A stretch of 47,286 nucleotides of DNA. Origin: Lachnospiraceae bacterium. GTDB taxonomy: Bacteria > Bacillota > Clostridia > Lachnospirales > Lachnospiraceae. Below the pieces are notes generated by a model. That model worked only from the letters and a program-made list of their open reading frames with translations. It ran no database searches and was not told the DNA's origin. The stretch spans positions 1 through 47,286 of the forward strand of contig JAAVHZ010000060.1 of the NCBI GenBank assembly GCA_014799465.1, given 5' to 3'. The translations under genes and the position numbers were made by a program. This document shows positions 25,355 through 35,017 of the stretch, one piece after another; position 1 is the stretch's first letter, and the number at the start of each line of letters is the position of its first letter.

Positions 25355-26535
25355 TACTGTAGTGCCTTTCTCAATATTTTAATCATTTCATCAACATTTT
25401 CTTTTGTTATAATAAGAGGCGGAAGCATTCGCAATATCTGTGCACCTGCCGTTATAACCAAAAGACCATTGTCAATAGCCTTAAGAACTACATCGTTAGC
25501 AGGTTTATTAAGAATTAATCCCTGCATTAACCCTTTTCCTCTATGACCTGACACACACTCAAAATCCTCTGTAATCTTATCAAGTTCTTTCTCAAAATAT
25601 TCACTGACTTCTATAACATTCTCCAGTACATTTGTCTGTTCAAAAAGGTCAAGTACTGCATTTACAGCTGCTGCCGCAAACGGATTACCTCCATACGTGG
25701 TTCCGTGGTCACCCGGTTTAAGAGCTGCTGCTTTCTCCGTAGTCAAAAATGCACCAACTGGCACTCCGCATCCAAGTGCTTTTGCAAGTGTCATTATATC
25801 AGGCTTTACACCATAATGCTCATGAGCGAACATTTTGCCTGTCCTTCCCATTCCACATTGTATTTCATCAAATATAAGCAGAATATCATTTTCATCACAA
25901 ATTTTTCTGATACCCTTCATAAATTCTTCAGTTGCAGGATATATTCCTCCTTCTCCCTGAACCGGCTCAAGTATAATGGCACACGTCTTATCATTAACCA
26001 GTGATTTTACACTGTCAAGGTTATTAAATTCAGCAAATTTAACACCTCCTATAAGCGGTTTAAATGGCTCCTGATATTTTTCATTTCCCGTTACCGACAA
26101 TGCTCCCATACTTCTTCCGTGAAAAGAATGTTTCATGGCTATTATCTCATGATCCGTACATCCGTCTTTATCATAAGCATAACGTCGTGCTGTCTTTACT
26201 GCACCTTCTATAGCTTCAGTACCGCTGTTTGTAAAAAATATTCTGTCCATTCCTGCAAGTTTGATAAGTCTCTTTGCTGCTGTTGCAGCAGGCTCATTAT
26301 AATAAAGGTTTGATGTGTGAATAATCTTATCTATCTGTTCCTTTAGAGCATCATTTATTTTTTTATTTCCATATCCAAAAGCATATACTGCTATACCCGC
26401 CTGAAAGTCAAGGTATTTATTTCCATCGGAATCATAAAGATATACTCCATCCCCTTTGTCAATGGATAACTGATACCTGTTATATGTATGCAGAATACTT
26501 GATTCTGCCATTTCAATACATTCCTTCGTATTCAT
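25354..26535 (-). CDS. argD: Acetylornithine aminotransferase
   Basis: A 393-residue class III PLP aminotransferase that makes N-acetylornithine from the semialdehyde using glutamate. Visible are YLDFQAGIAVYAFGY, FFTNSGTEAIEGAVKTAR, the PLP site IFDEIQCGMGRTGKMFAHEH, and the Schiff-base Lys in TLAKALGCGVPVGAF. The ATG at 26535 shares one base with the argB stop (TGATG) and GGAGG lies 7 bases upstream, inside argB. Third-to-last in the argC-J-B-D order, the last enzyme before the solute-binding protein. Confidence 0.95.
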   Translation of the reverse strand: MNTKECIEMAESSILHTYNRYQLSIDKGDGVYLYDSDGNKYLDFQAGIAVYAFGYGNKKINDALKEQIDKIIHTSNLYYNEPAATAAKRLIKLAGMDRIFFTNSGTEAIEGAVKTARRYAYDKDGCTDHEIIAMKHSFHGRSMGALSVTGNEKYQEPFKPLIGGVKFAEFNNLDSVKSLVNDKTCAIILEPVQGEGGIYPATEEFMKGIRKICDENDILLIFDEIQCGMGRTGKMFAHEHYGVKPDIMTLAKALGCGVPVGAFLTTEKAAALKPGDHGTTYGGNPFAAAAVNAVLDLFEQTNVLENVIEVSEYFEKELDKITEDFECVSGHRGKGLMQGLILNKPANDVVLKAIDNGLLVITAGAQILRMLPPLIITKENVDEMIKILRKALQ

Positions 26536-27437
26536 CAATTCTCCTCCTTATAATATCTGGGTCCGTCTTCACTTAATATCGCTGTACCAATTCCCTTATT
26601 TGTAAATATCTCCAGTAAAAGACAGTGTGCAATACGTCCGTCTAAAATATGCACCCTTGATACACCATTTTCTATAGCATCAATACAGTTATTAAGCTTA
26701 GGCAGCATTCCTCCTCCGATATGGCCTGATTCCAACAGTTTTTGTGCTTCCGGCACTGTAAGCTCAGATATAAGTGTTGACTTATCTTCCGGATTTTTGT
26801 ATACACCTTCTATATCGGTCAGAAATGCTAACTTCTCTGCGTTTACTGCCCTTGCTATGGCACATGCTGCATCATCCGCATTTATATTATAAGACTTAAA
26901 TTCATCATCAAGACCTATAGGACATACAATCGGCAGAAAATCTTTTTCCAGCAAATCAAACAGTATAGATGCATTTACATTTTTAATATCACCTACATAT
27001 CCTATATCTTTTCCATCTGAGTATTTCTTTTCAACCTGTAGAAGTCCGCCATCCTTACCGCTAATACTTATTGCTTTTACACCGAGTTCCTGCACCATTG
27101 TAACCAGTGATTTTCCAACTCTTCCAAGTACCATTTCCGCTATCTCCATAGTGGCATCATCTGTTACACGAAGACCATTTATAAATTTAGATTCCATGCC
27201 AACCTTATTTACCCAGGAACTTATTTCCTTTCCTCCACCATGAACTATAATAGGTTTAAACCCTACAAGTTTAAGCAGTGTTACATCTTCAATCACACTT
27301 TTTTTAAGATTATCATCTACCATGGCACTTCCGCCGTATTTCACTACTATAATCTTTCTGTTAAATCTCTGTATATATGGAAGTGCTTCTACCAGCACAT
27401 TTGCCTTTTCAAGATACTGATTCATTTCTTCTTTCAT
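26535..27437 (-). CDS. argB: Acetylglutamate kinase
   Basis: A 300-residue amino-acid kinase that phosphorylates N-acetylglutamate, the second step of arginine synthesis. Motifs: [45 protein letters not shown] and [12 protein letters not shown]. The tail includes [11 protein letters not shown]. The ATG at 27437 is chosen because GGAG lies 6 bases upstream; a second ATG 12 bases earlier is poorly spaced. It follows argJ by 17 bases. Confidence 0.95.
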   Translation of the reverse strand: MKEEMNQYLEKANVLVEALPYIQRFNRKIIVVKYGGSAMVDDNLKKSVIEDVTLLKLVGFKPIIVHGGGKEISSWVNKVGMESKFINGLRVTDDATMEIAEMVLGRVGKSLVTMVQELGVKAISISGKDGGLLQVEKKYSDGKDIGYVGDIKNVNASILFDLLEKDFLPIVCPIGLDDEFKSYNINADDAACAIARAVNAEKLAFLTDIEGVYKNPEDKSTLISELTVPEAQKLLESGHIGGGMLPKLNNCIDAIENGVSRVHILDGRIAHCLLLEIFTNKGIGTAILSEDGPRYYKEEN

Positions 27438-27454
27438 TACAATCTCCATCCTTT

Positions 27455-28696
27455 TTAACTTCTATAATCTGCATTTATCTTTACATAATCATATGTAAGA
27501 TCACATCCCCATGCAGTTGCCTCCATAGCTCCCATCTTTATATCTGCTATTGCGGTAACTTCCGGTTCTGATAGTATCTTTGTTGCCTCTTCCTCACTGT
27601 AGTCAGTGGCAATTCCGTTTTCCACAATCTTTATTCTGCCCGCACTGCTTTCAAAATATATATCTACTGTCTCCAGATTAAAATCTGCACCCGAATATCC
27701 CATGGCACAAAGAATCCTTCCCCAGTTGGCATCATGCCCATATATTGCCGCCTTTGTAAGGCTGGATGTGACTATTGACTTACTAAGTGTAACAGCCTGT
27801 GCTTTAGATACTGCGTTTATTACCTTTACTTCAAATAATGCTGTTGCACCTTCTCCATCACCTGCAATCTGTTTTGACAGATATGTGGCAACTTCCGTAA
27901 GTACTTCCTTAAATTTATAATAGTCATCATTTTGTTCAGTTATTTCAGGATTCTCTGCCAGTCCGTTCGCCATAAGCAGCACTGTATCATTTGTTGATGT
28001 ATCGCCATCAACAGATACCATATTAAATGTATCTTCCACCGTTTCACTTAATGCTTTCTGAAGCAATTTTTTTGATATTGCACAATCGGTCGTAATAAAA
28101 CCTAACATAGTACACATATTTATATGAATCATTCCCGAACCTTTGCACATTCCTCCTACAGTAACGGTTTTCCCGCCAATCTCCGTCTGTATGGCAATCT
28201 GCTTTGGATGTGTATCAGTTGTCATAATGGCCTCTGCTGCCATTCCTGCATAGTCTTTCGTATCTCCAAGTTTCGATGAAAGCATCTCTATACCTTTACT
28301 TATCTTATCCATCGTAAGCTGCTTCCCAATAACACCTGTAGATGCCACCAGAACTGATTCCGCCTGTATGCCCATCACTTCCGAGACCTTTACCGCCATA
28401 TCACGGCAATATCCATATCCTTCTTCTCCCGTACATGCATTTGCTATACCGCTGTTTACCACTATTGCTCTGGTTTCTGTGCATCCTGTAACAATTTCCC
28501 TGTCCCATATAACCGGAGCTGCTTTTACCCTGTTAGTAGTAAAAGTTCCTGCCGTCTTACATGGCACATCAGAAAATATCATTGCCATATCTTTCTTACC
28601 TGAATGACCTTCTTTTATCCCTGCCTCAATTCCTGCCGCCTTAAATCCTTTTGCAGCCACGATTCCGCCATCTATAGCATTATTCATATCTTTCAC
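27455..28696 (-). CDS. argJ: Bifunctional ornithine acetyltransferase / N-acetylglutamate synthase
   Basis: A 413-residue ArgJ, which recycles the acetyl group from acetylornithine to glutamate. It is a self-cleaving protein of the Ntn type: the processing site is in [12 protein letters not shown], where the Thr becomes the nucleophile of the beta chain. Other signatures: [27 protein letters not shown] and TLGFIT-like [13 protein letters not shown]. The start may be GTG at 28696 or ATG at 28687; GGAAAGG precedes both. Presence of argJ means the cyclic acetyl pathway is used, so a separate argE is not needed. Confidence 0.95.
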   Translation of the reverse strand: MKDMNNAIDGGIVAAKGFKAAGIEAGIKEGHSGKKDMAMIFSDVPCKTAGTFTTNRVKAAPVIWDREIVTGCTETRAIVVNSGIANACTGEEGYGYCRDMAVKVSEVMGIQAESVLVASTGVIGKQLTMDKISKGIEMLSSKLGDTKDYAGMAAEAIMTTDTHPKQIAIQTEIGGKTVTVGGMCKGSGMIHINMCTMLGFITTDCAISKKLLQKALSETVEDTFNMVSVDGDTSTNDTVLLMANGLAENPEITEQNDDYYKFKEVLTEVATYLSKQIAGDGEGATALFEVKVINAVSKAQAVTLSKSIVTSSLTKAAIYGHDANWGRILCAMGYSGADFNLETVDIYFESSAGRIKIVENGIATDYSEEEATKILSEPEVTAIADIKMGAMEATAWGCDLTYDYVKINADYRS

Positions 28697-28717
28697 TTTC
28701 CTTTCCTGATATGCTGA

Positions 28718-29758
28718 TTACGGAAACATCGGAACCTGTTCAAGTCCCATTGTTTCTTCAAGTCCAAACATAATATTCATGTTCTGTACTGCCTGTCCTG
28801 CCGCACCCTTAATCAGATTATCTATAGCACCCATCATTATGATTCTGCCTGTACGCTCATCTATTTTAAAATTCACATCAACATAATTACTGCCTTCCAC
28901 CCATCTTGTTTCCGGTGGTACATCCTTATCCAGCACTCTGATAAATTTCTCATTATTATAGTATTTATCATATATAGCCTTTACTTCATCATAAGATACC
29001 CTGCTTTTAAGTTTTGCATAAGCAGTCACCAGTATACCTCTGTTCATTGGTACAAGGTGTGGGGTGAAATTAAGAAAAATATTTTCTCCCGCAGCATATG
29101 TGAGCTGTTCTTCAATCTCCGGTGTATGTCTGTGGTTCGTAACACCATATGCTTTTATATTCTCATTTACTTCGCAGAAAAGATTGTTTACTTTTGCTCC
29201 ACGTCCTGCACCTGAAGTTCCTGACTTTGCATCTATTATAATAGTAGAATTATCTATTATTCCTTCCCTTACCATTGGATAAATACTAAGAATGGAACAG
29301 GTCGGAAAGCATCCCGGATTAGCTATAAGCCTTGCACTCTTTACTTTATCCCTGTTAATCTCACAAAGCCCATATACCGCCTCATCTATAAACTGCGGAC
29401 TTTTATGCTCTATACCATACCATTTCTCATATACTTCCACATCCTTTATACGGAAATCAGCACTTAAATCTATAATTTTCACTTTATTTAATACTTCTTC
29501 ATTTACAAGTGATGCACATAATCCCTGTGGTGTGGCAGTAAATATGACATCAACCTGATTTGCAAGTTCTTCCATATTATCATCCATACATTTAGCATCA
29601 ACTATCTGAAACATATTCTGAAATACTTCATAATATTTCTTATCTATATAACTTCTTGAACCATACCATACTACTTCTGCTTCTTTATGCTGTGTTATAA
29701 GTCTGACTATTTCTGCACCAGCATAACCTGTTGAACCTATTATACCAACTTTAATCAT
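28718..29758 (-). CDS. argC: N-acetyl-gamma-glutamyl-phosphate reductase
   Basis: A 346-residue NADPH-dependent reductase, third step of arginine synthesis. The Rossmann motif GIIGSTGYAGAEIVRL opens the protein; the catalytic Cys is in LIANPGCFPT, and TATPQG, DAKSGTSGAGRG and HRHTPEI are conserved. The ATG at 29758 has AGGAGG 6 bases upstream; the extra 13 codons further up are not homologous. First gene of argC-J-B-D. The promoter region is shared with divergent argG. Confidence 0.95.
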   Translation of the reverse strand: MIKVGIIGSTGYAGAEIVRLITQHKEAEVVWYGSRSYIDKKYYEVFQNMFQIVDAKCMDDNMEELANQVDVIFTATPQGLCASLVNEEVLNKVKIIDLSADFRIKDVEVYEKWYGIEHKSPQFIDEAVYGLCEINRDKVKSARLIANPGCFPTCSILSIYPMVREGIIDNSTIIIDAKSGTSGAGRGAKVNNLFCEVNENIKAYGVTNHRHTPEIEEQLTYAAGENIFLNFTPHLVPMNRGILVTAYAKLKSRVSYDEVKAIYDKYYNNEKFIRVLDKDVPPETRWVEGSNYVDVNFKIDERTGRIIMMGAIDNLIKGAAGQAVQNMNIMFGLEETMGLEQVPMFP

Positions 29759-29994
29759 ATCCTGCCTCCTAATTACAAACTGTAAAATCTTACACAATTA
29801 TATTACGCTTTGTGAAATATTTCTACCTAATATTAATATTATTACAATAAATAATTTATAATTATACATTTTAACTGAATATTATGCAAGTCTTTTTTAA
29901 AAAACATTCCAATTTGTAGTTGCTTTTTTATATTTCATGTTGTATATTTATGTATAGATTTTTAATATAAATAAACAAATGGAGGACATATATA
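29759..29994. promoter_or_regulatory. Shared argC/argG control region
   Basis: A very AT-rich 236-base divergent region. TATAAT at about 29804-29809 on the minus strand is a likely argC -10 with a weak -35. TGAATATTATGCA at 29876-29888 resembles an ARG box of the ArgR/AhrC type but has a three-base rather than four-base centre. GGAGG serves argG 9 bases before its ATG. Confidence 0.4.
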
Positions 29995-31212
29995 ATGAAA
30001 GAAAAAGTTGTATTAGCCTATTCAGGCGGACTTGACACTACTGCTATTATCCCTTGGCTTAAGGAAAACTTCGATTACGAAGTTATATGTGTATGTATAG
30101 ACTGCGGACAGGGTGAAGAATTAGACGGACTTGAAGAAAGAGCAATATCCTGTGGTGCTGCAAAATTATACATAGAAGATGTTATTGATGAATTCTGTGA
30201 TGAATATGTTGTACCTTGTGTACAGGCTCATGCCGTATATGAAAATAAATATTTACTCGGAACTTCCATGGCAAGACCTGTTATCGCAAAACGTCTTGTT
30301 GAAATAGCCCGTAAGGAAGGTGCCACTGCCATCTGCCACGGTGCTACAGGTAAGGGAAATGACCAGATCCGTTTTGAACTTGGTATCAAGGCACTTGCCC
30401 CTGACCTTAAGATAATTGCCGCATGGAGAAATGAGAAATGGACAATGGATTCCCGTGAATCAGAAATAGAATATTGTAAGGCTCATGGAATTAATCTTCC
30501 GTTCTCAGCAGATACAAGCTACAGCCGTGACCGTAACTTATGGCATATAAGCCACGAAGGTCTTGAACTTGAAGACCCTGCAAATGAGCCGAATTTCGAC
30601 CATCTGCTTGTGCTTGGTACAACTCCTGAAAAGGCACCTGAAGAAGGCGAATATGTTACAATGACATTTGAAAAAGGTGTGCCTGTAAGTGTAAACGGCA
30701 AAAAAATGAAAGTATCTGACATTATCCGTGAACTCAATGCCCTTGGCGGAAAACATGGTATAGGTATAATTGATATAGTAGAAAACCGTGTAGTTGGAAT
30801 GAAATCCCGTGGTGTATATGAAACTCCGGGAGGAACAATCCTCTACGAAGCTCATCAGCAGCTTGAAGAGTTAATTCTCGACCGTGAAACATATGAGCTC
30901 AAGGAAGAAATGGGCAACAAACTTGCACAGATAGTTTATGAAGGCAAATGGTTCTCTCCTCGTCGTGAAGCCGTACAGGCATTTATAGAGACTACACAGA
31001 AATATGTAACAGGTGAAGTTAAATTTAAACTTTACAAAGGAAACATTATTAAAGCCGGAACTACTTCTCCATATTCATTATATAATGAATCAATTGCAAG
31101 CTTTACAACTGGTGATTTGTATGACCACCATGATGCAGAAGGATTTATCAACTTATTTGGACTTTCAACAAAGGTTCGTGCTATGAAAATGGCTGAAGTT
31201 GAAAATAAATAG
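29995..31212 (+). CDS. argG: Argininosuccinate synthase
   Basis: A 405-residue ATP-dependent ligase joining citrulline and aspartate. The PP-loop [27 protein letters not shown], the [10 protein letters not shown] segment, [23 protein letters not shown] and [13 protein letters not shown] are conserved. It is divergent from argC-J-B-D and alone: argH, often next to argG, is not in this window. A terminator follows the stop. Confidence 0.96.
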   Translation: MKEKVVLAYSGGLDTTAIIPWLKENFDYEVICVCIDCGQGEELDGLEERAISCGAAKLYIEDVIDEFCDEYVVPCVQAHAVYENKYLLGTSMARPVIAKRLVEIARKEGATAICHGATGKGNDQIRFELGIKALAPDLKIIAAWRNEKWTMDSRESEIEYCKAHGINLPFSADTSYSRDRNLWHISHEGLELEDPANEPNFDHLLVLGTTPEKAPEEGEYVTMTFEKGVPVSVNGKKMKVSDIIRELNALGGKHGIGIIDIVENRVVGMKSRGVYETPGGTILYEAHQQLEELILDRETYELKEEMGNKLAQIVYEGKWFSPRREAVQAFIETTQKYVTGEVKFKLYKGNIIKAGTTSPYSLYNESIASFTTGDLYDHHDAEGFINLFGLSTKVRAMKMAEVENK

Positions 31213-31218
31213 TATTTT

Positions 31219-31253
31219 AATCAGGTGTGGATTTTCCACACCTGATTTGTTTA
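31219..31253 (+). terminator. argG terminator
   Basis: AATCAGGTGTGG and CCACACCTGATT form perfect 12-base arms around ATTTT, followed by TGTTT. Confidence 0.85.
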
Positions 31254-31318
31254 ATAGAGATATGAATGATGATTATTTTTATGATTTTATTCCTTAATTA
31301 TAGATAAGAGAGAAAAAT

Positions 31319-31726
31319 ATGCTAATAAACAAAATTTATACAGACGGATACGAAAGAATTGTAGTACTCGAAGAAACAGGTACAGGCGAAAAAATTATAG
31401 CTCATTTCTTAGAATATGATGAATATTTAGAGAACAACATGACATCTGTAAAAAAGAAAGCCGGAGATATTATAAAATGTGATATATCTATTGATTTAGT
31501 AACTTTTAACAAGTTGACCGATATGGAATTAATGCATAGACAACCAATAGAAAATTCCTCACATATCAAGGCTGTAGTAAAAGTATCACAAATAATAGAT
31601 GATTATTCTATATATGCACTTTCATCTATTATAAATGACAAAATTTTGATTGAATTTGAAAATGCAGTAGATTATAAAGTGAACGATAAAATTTTAATTG
31701 AAGGTTCTTTGGAATTACATTTTTGA
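31319..31726 (+). CDS. Hypothetical 135-aa beta-rich protein
   Basis: Family not recognised. A 135-residue soluble protein with alternating strands (ERIVVLEE, KIIAHFLEYDEYL, GDIIKCDISIDLV) and a second similar half (KAVVKVSQIIDDYSIYALSS, ILIEFENAV, ILIEGSLELHF). The two halves look like small barrel folds of OB type, which is a guess from strand pattern only. The ribosome site is weak (AGAGAG). It stands between argG and a decayed GGDEF gene on the same strand. Confidence 0.6.
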   Translation: MLINKIYTDGYERIVVLEETGTGEKIIAHFLEYDEYLENNMTSVKKKAGDIIKCDISIDLVTFNKLTDMELMHRQPIENSSHIKAVVKVSQIIDDYSIYALSSIINDKILIEFENAVDYKVNDKILIEGSLELHF

Positions 31727-31839
31727 AGTTTTGATTTACAGCTTTATTTAACAAAAGATTTTCTATTTTGACTATATATTTTTGCCCCTTGCTGAACTGT
31801 CACTTGCCGCCCAATACATGCATCAGCAACTTTTGACAG

Positions 31840-32079
31840 ACACAATCGGTTATGCTATACTTGATATAAATTCAGACTTTTTCAGGCAATTAAAGGTTTG
31901 AGAGTTCGGTGTCTCGACCGCTGGGGCGGAGAGGAATTTATAATACTGTTGTCAGACAGTCAGCATTGGTGTTACACAGACAAAGAATGAAGATGCCAAT
32001 ACGCTTTATAACAGGGTGGATAGAGCCCTCTATATGGCAAAGGCTGCTGGAAAGAATCTAGTTGTAAAACTGGATTAAG
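31840..32079 (+). pseudogene. Remnant of a GGDEF diguanylate cyclase gene
   Basis: Translation of this stretch gives DRWGGEEFIILLSDS in one frame (GGEEF active-site motif at about 31919-31940) and, in another, SIGVTQTKNEDANTLYNRVD then RALYMAKAAGKN ending at TAA 32077-32079, the C-terminal part of a GGDEF domain. About 35-45 codons normally lying between these parts are missing and the frame changes at the join. Only weak traces exist upstream (AILDINSDFF at about 31852). It is a dead fragment directly before an intact GGDEF-EAL gene, whose ribosome site starts 10 bases after the fragment's stop. Confidence 0.8.
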
Positions 32080-32099
32080 AAAGGACGGAGGATAATACC

Positions 32100-33764
32100 A
32101 TGAGTGATGTTTTCAATAATGAATTGTTTGAAGCGTTTGCAAAGGCATCTGATAATGTATACATTTATGTATGTGACATGAAGACAAATGTTTCCCGCTG
32201 GTCCTGGGCCGCCGTGGAGTATTTCGGGCTGGAGAGCGAATATCTGGTGGATGCAGGGAATGTATGGGCACAATATGTGCATCCGGATGATTTAGACACT
32301 TACATGGATGATATCACAGGTGTATTTTCCGGCAGAAAGAAGTTTCACCACTGCCAGTACAGGGCACGAAATGCGGAGGGAACCTATATCTGGATAGAAT
32401 GTAAGGGCAGCTTAATTCGTGACGCAGAGGGAAATCCTGTCATTTTTGCAGGGCTTATGACAAGAATAGACGGACAGAGCAAATATGATTCTCTGACCGG
32501 ACTTTTGACAGCACATGATATGCACCATTTCGACTTTGCTTCGCTGTCCGGAACCGCCCTGCTGCTCGGCATAGACGGATTCCGGAAAATTATAAACGGC
32601 TATGGATATAATGCAGGGGATGAGATTTTGATCAAATTTTCCAGAGTGATAAGTGATTTATGTCATTCCGGGTGGAAAGCGATGCGGTTTAGCGGGGATG
32701 AATTCCTTGTGCTTGCTTTTGAATCTACTCCGCAGGAGGTAACGGATTTTTATGAGGAACTGTGCAGGAAAATTGATACCCTTAAACTGGATGACGAGCG
32801 GAAGGTCGGGATTTCCATCTCGGCAGGCGGAGCAACTTTTCCTCAGGATGCGGATACAAGGGAAGCCCTTATCAATAAACTGGAGCACTCGCTGGAATAT
32901 GCCAAGAATAACCGCAGGGCAAGCATAGTGTTTTTCTCAAAAAAGATTGCCGAAAAACATGAGAGAGGATTGGTTTTGCGGGAAGATTTAAAGCAGTGCG
33001 TCAAAAATAGCTTTAAAGGGTTTGAACTATTTTTTCAACCATTTATCAATCCTGATTCAGGTTCGATTGCAGGCTGTGAATGCCTTCTCAGATGGAAAGG
33101 GGAACAAATCAAAGATTCCTATCCGATGGAATTCATTAAAATCTTAGAAGATTACGGCGATATCCAAGATGTGGGGTTCTGGGTCATGGAGCAGGCTATT
33201 ATGCAGCAGGCGGCATGGTGCGACAGATACGGAGAACTGCATATCAGCTTTAACGTATCTTATCAGCAGTTTATAGACGATGATTTTGAAAAGAAAGCGG
33301 TTTCCTATGTAGAAAAGTATGGGGCGAATCCTGAATATATCATTATAGAACTTACTGAAAGCTGTCAGGTAGAATCTCCCAAAGAACTTGCGGCAATGTT
33401 TGTCAGGCTGCGGAAACAAGGATTTAAAATAGCACTGGATGATTTTGGAACGGCGTATGCTTCCATGGAGATGTTAAAATGGCTTCCCGTGGATTATATT
33501 AAAGTAGAGCATTCTTTTATCCGGGAGCTTGCACAGCCGGGACACGACATAGACTATGCGATTGTTGACAGCCTGTTGGAAATGTGCAGGAGATTAGGAT
33601 ATAATTCCATTATAGAAGGTGTGGAAAACAGTGAAGTAGCGGATATCGTGGGAGAACTTAACGCCACACTGCTGCAGGGGTATCACTATTCCCATCCCGT
33701 ATGCCGGAAAGACTTTGAAAAACTATTGGATGAAGACAGGAAACTATCCTCAGGTCAATGTTGA
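32100..33764 (+). CDS. PAS-GGDEF-EAL cyclic-di-GMP signalling protein
   Basis: A 554-residue cytoplasmic protein with no membrane helix. A PAS sensor (about 17-124) is followed by a GGDEF domain (about 125-280) whose signature is SGDEF at 198-202, and an EAL domain (about 290-550). In the EAL domain the name motif reads ECLLR (327-331), keeping the metal-binding Glu; NVSYQQF, IIELTES, LDDFGTAYASME, DYIKVEHSF, IIEGVEN and LLQGYHYSHP retain the other catalytic positions. So phosphodiesterase activity is plausible, and cyclase activity possible because SGDEF variants can be active. GGAGG lies 8 bases before the ATG. Codons are less AT-biased than in neighbours, hinting at transfer. Confidence 0.88.
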   Translation: MSDVFNNELFEAFAKASDNVYIYVCDMKTNVSRWSWAAVEYFGLESEYLVDAGNVWAQYVHPDDLDTYMDDITGVFSGRKKFHHCQYRARNAEGTYIWIECKGSLIRDAEGNPVIFAGLMTRIDGQSKYDSLTGLLTAHDMHHFDFASLSGTALLLGIDGFRKIINGYGYNAGDEILIKFSRVISDLCHSGWKAMRFSGDEFLVLAFESTPQEVTDFYEELCRKIDTLKLDDERKVGISISAGGATFPQDADTREALINKLEHSLEYAKNNRRASIVFFSKKIAEKHERGLVLREDLKQCVKNSFKGFELFFQPFINPDSGSIAGCECLLRWKGEQIKDSYPMEFIKILEDYGDIQDVGFWVMEQAIMQQAAWCDRYGELHISFNVSYQQFIDDDFEKKAVSYVEKYGANPEYIIIELTESCQVESPKELAAMFVRLRKQGFKIALDDFGTAYASMEMLKWLPVDYIKVEHSFIRELAQPGHDIDYAIVDSLLEMCRRLGYNSIIEGVENSEVADIVGELNATLLQGYHYSHPVCRKDFEKLLDEDRKLSSGQC

Positions 33765-33820
33765 CCATTATGCCATTGACTGCATCTTTTGATGGCACTG
33801 AATATATAAAGCTTGAGTAC

Positions 33821-33863
33821 AATATCACGCAATCTTGACAGCGTTAAGATTGCGTGATATTAT
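33821..33863 (+). promoter_or_regulatory. Promoter inside an inverted repeat before the TetR gene
   Basis: Perfect 16-base arms, AATATCACGCAATCTT (33821-33836) and AAGATTGCGTGATATT (33846-33861), frame the promoter TTGACA (33835-33840), spacer 17, TATTAT (33858-33863). A direct repeat ACAGYGTTAAGATTG follows at 33838 and 33868. This is the layout of an autorepressor operator. As a hairpin it could also end the EAL gene. Confidence 0.65.
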
Positions 33864-33893
33864 ATTTACAGTGTTAAGATTGGAGAATATTGT

Positions 33894-34487
33894 ATGAAAA
33901 GCAAATCGTATCATCATGGTGACTTACGTCACTCTCTCATTGAAATGGGGATTGAATTAATCAAGCAAGAGGGCGAAGAATCATTATCTTTACGAAAGGT
34001 AGCTGCAAAGTGTGGCGTTAGCAATGCTGCTCCTTATGCACACTTTAAGAATAAAGATGAATTTCTGGTTGCAATACAACAACATATTATGAACTTATTT
34101 ACTGCCTCATTGGAAAAGTCTTTTGAAGAATACGAGAATAGTAATTTACTGCTTCCAATGCTCGGAAAAGCCTATGTAATGTTTTTTTACCAAAATCCTT
34201 TTTACTATGACTTTTTGTTTTCACGAAAAAACATCAGTATAAAGTTGTCATTAGATAATTCAAATAATAGAGATAATCCACCACTTGCTATTTTGCAAAA
34301 GGCAGCAATCTCAATTTTTCACAGGTCGGAGCTACCCGAAAAAACGATTCAAGATAAGATTATTGCTATGTGGGCGTTAGTGCATGGATTATCCGCCATT
34401 ATTACAATGCCTAATGTTGAATACGATGATAATTGGGAATTGAGGGTAGAGCAAATTATTAAATCTATTTCAATTCCATATGTATAA
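33894..34487 (+). CDS. TetR/AcrR-family regulator with WHG domain
   Basis: A 197-residue repressor-type protein. The N-terminal helix-turn-helix (YHHGDLRHSLIEMGIELIKQ, LSLRKVAAKCGVSNAAPYAH, FKNKDEFL) is TetR. The C-terminal ligand and dimer domain contains YQNPFYYDFLFS and AMWALVHGLSA, the Trp-x-x-x-His-Gly hallmark of the WHG group. It precedes two flavodoxin-fold genes by 20 bases and likely controls them and itself through the inverted repeat upstream. Confidence 0.88.
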   Translation: MKSKSYHHGDLRHSLIEMGIELIKQEGEESLSLRKVAAKCGVSNAAPYAHFKNKDEFLVAIQQHIMNLFTASLEKSFEEYENSNLLLPMLGKAYVMFFYQNPFYYDFLFSRKNISIKLSLDNSNNRDNPPLAILQKAAISIFHRSELPEKTIQDKIIAMWALVHGLSAIITMPNVEYDDNWELRVEQIIKSISIPYV

Positions 34488-34507
34488 CCATGAAAGGAAA
34501 ATAGTCA

Positions 34508-35017
34508 ATGAATATTTTAATACATGATGTAAACACACAAGAATTTGAAAGGCTATTTCATAATACCATCGAAAATACTCATATTATTTCGGATACAGGA
34601 TTTATTAAGAATTGTGTCGGATGTTTTGGATGTTGGATAAAGACGCCTGGAAAATGCGTAATAAAAGATGGCTATGAAAATTTAGGCGAATTATTTTCAA
34701 GAGCTGACAATGTTATGGTTATCAGTAAATGTTTCTATGGTGGATATAGTCCGTTTGTAAAAAATATTTTAGACCGCAGCATTTCTTATTTGCTTCCTTT
34801 CTTCAAAATAAAAAATAACGAAACACATCATCAGCAAAGATATAAAAATAATTTAAAATTTATTTCTTATTTTTATGGTGAAAATCTTACCTCATTGGAA
34901 ATAGCTACTGCAAAAAAGTTAGTTAGAGCCAATAGCATTAACTTTTCTGCATCCGATTACTCTGTTTCATTTTTTGAATCTATAACTCAACTTTCTGAGG
35001 AGGTAAATACTCTATGA
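34508..35017 (+). CDS. Flavodoxin-fold protein with Cys-rich motif
   Basis: A 169-residue member of the flavodoxin/NADPH-dependent FMN reductase group. CVGCFGCWIKTPGKCVIKD near residue 37 is the Cys-rich segment of this subgroup (iron-sulfur flavoprotein-like), and VISKCFYGGYSPFVKNILDR is the second flavin-contact region. It lacks the usual GSPR-type N-terminal phosphate loop, which is present in the next gene. The two genes overlap by 4 bases (ATGA), so their products are probably made together and may form one complex. Confidence 0.72.
   Translation: MNILIHDVNTQEFERLFHNTIENTHIISDTGFIKNCVGCFGCWIKTPGKCVIKDGYENLGELFSRADNVMVISKCFYGGYSPFVKNILDRSISYLLPFFKIKNNETHHQQRYKNNLKFISYFYGENLTSLEIATAKKLVRANSINFSASDYSVSFFESITQLSEEVNTL

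Noticed and set aside
29876-29888. A firm ArgR operator
   Set aside because: The half-sites fit but the centre is one base short, so I keep it only as a weak candidate within the control region.
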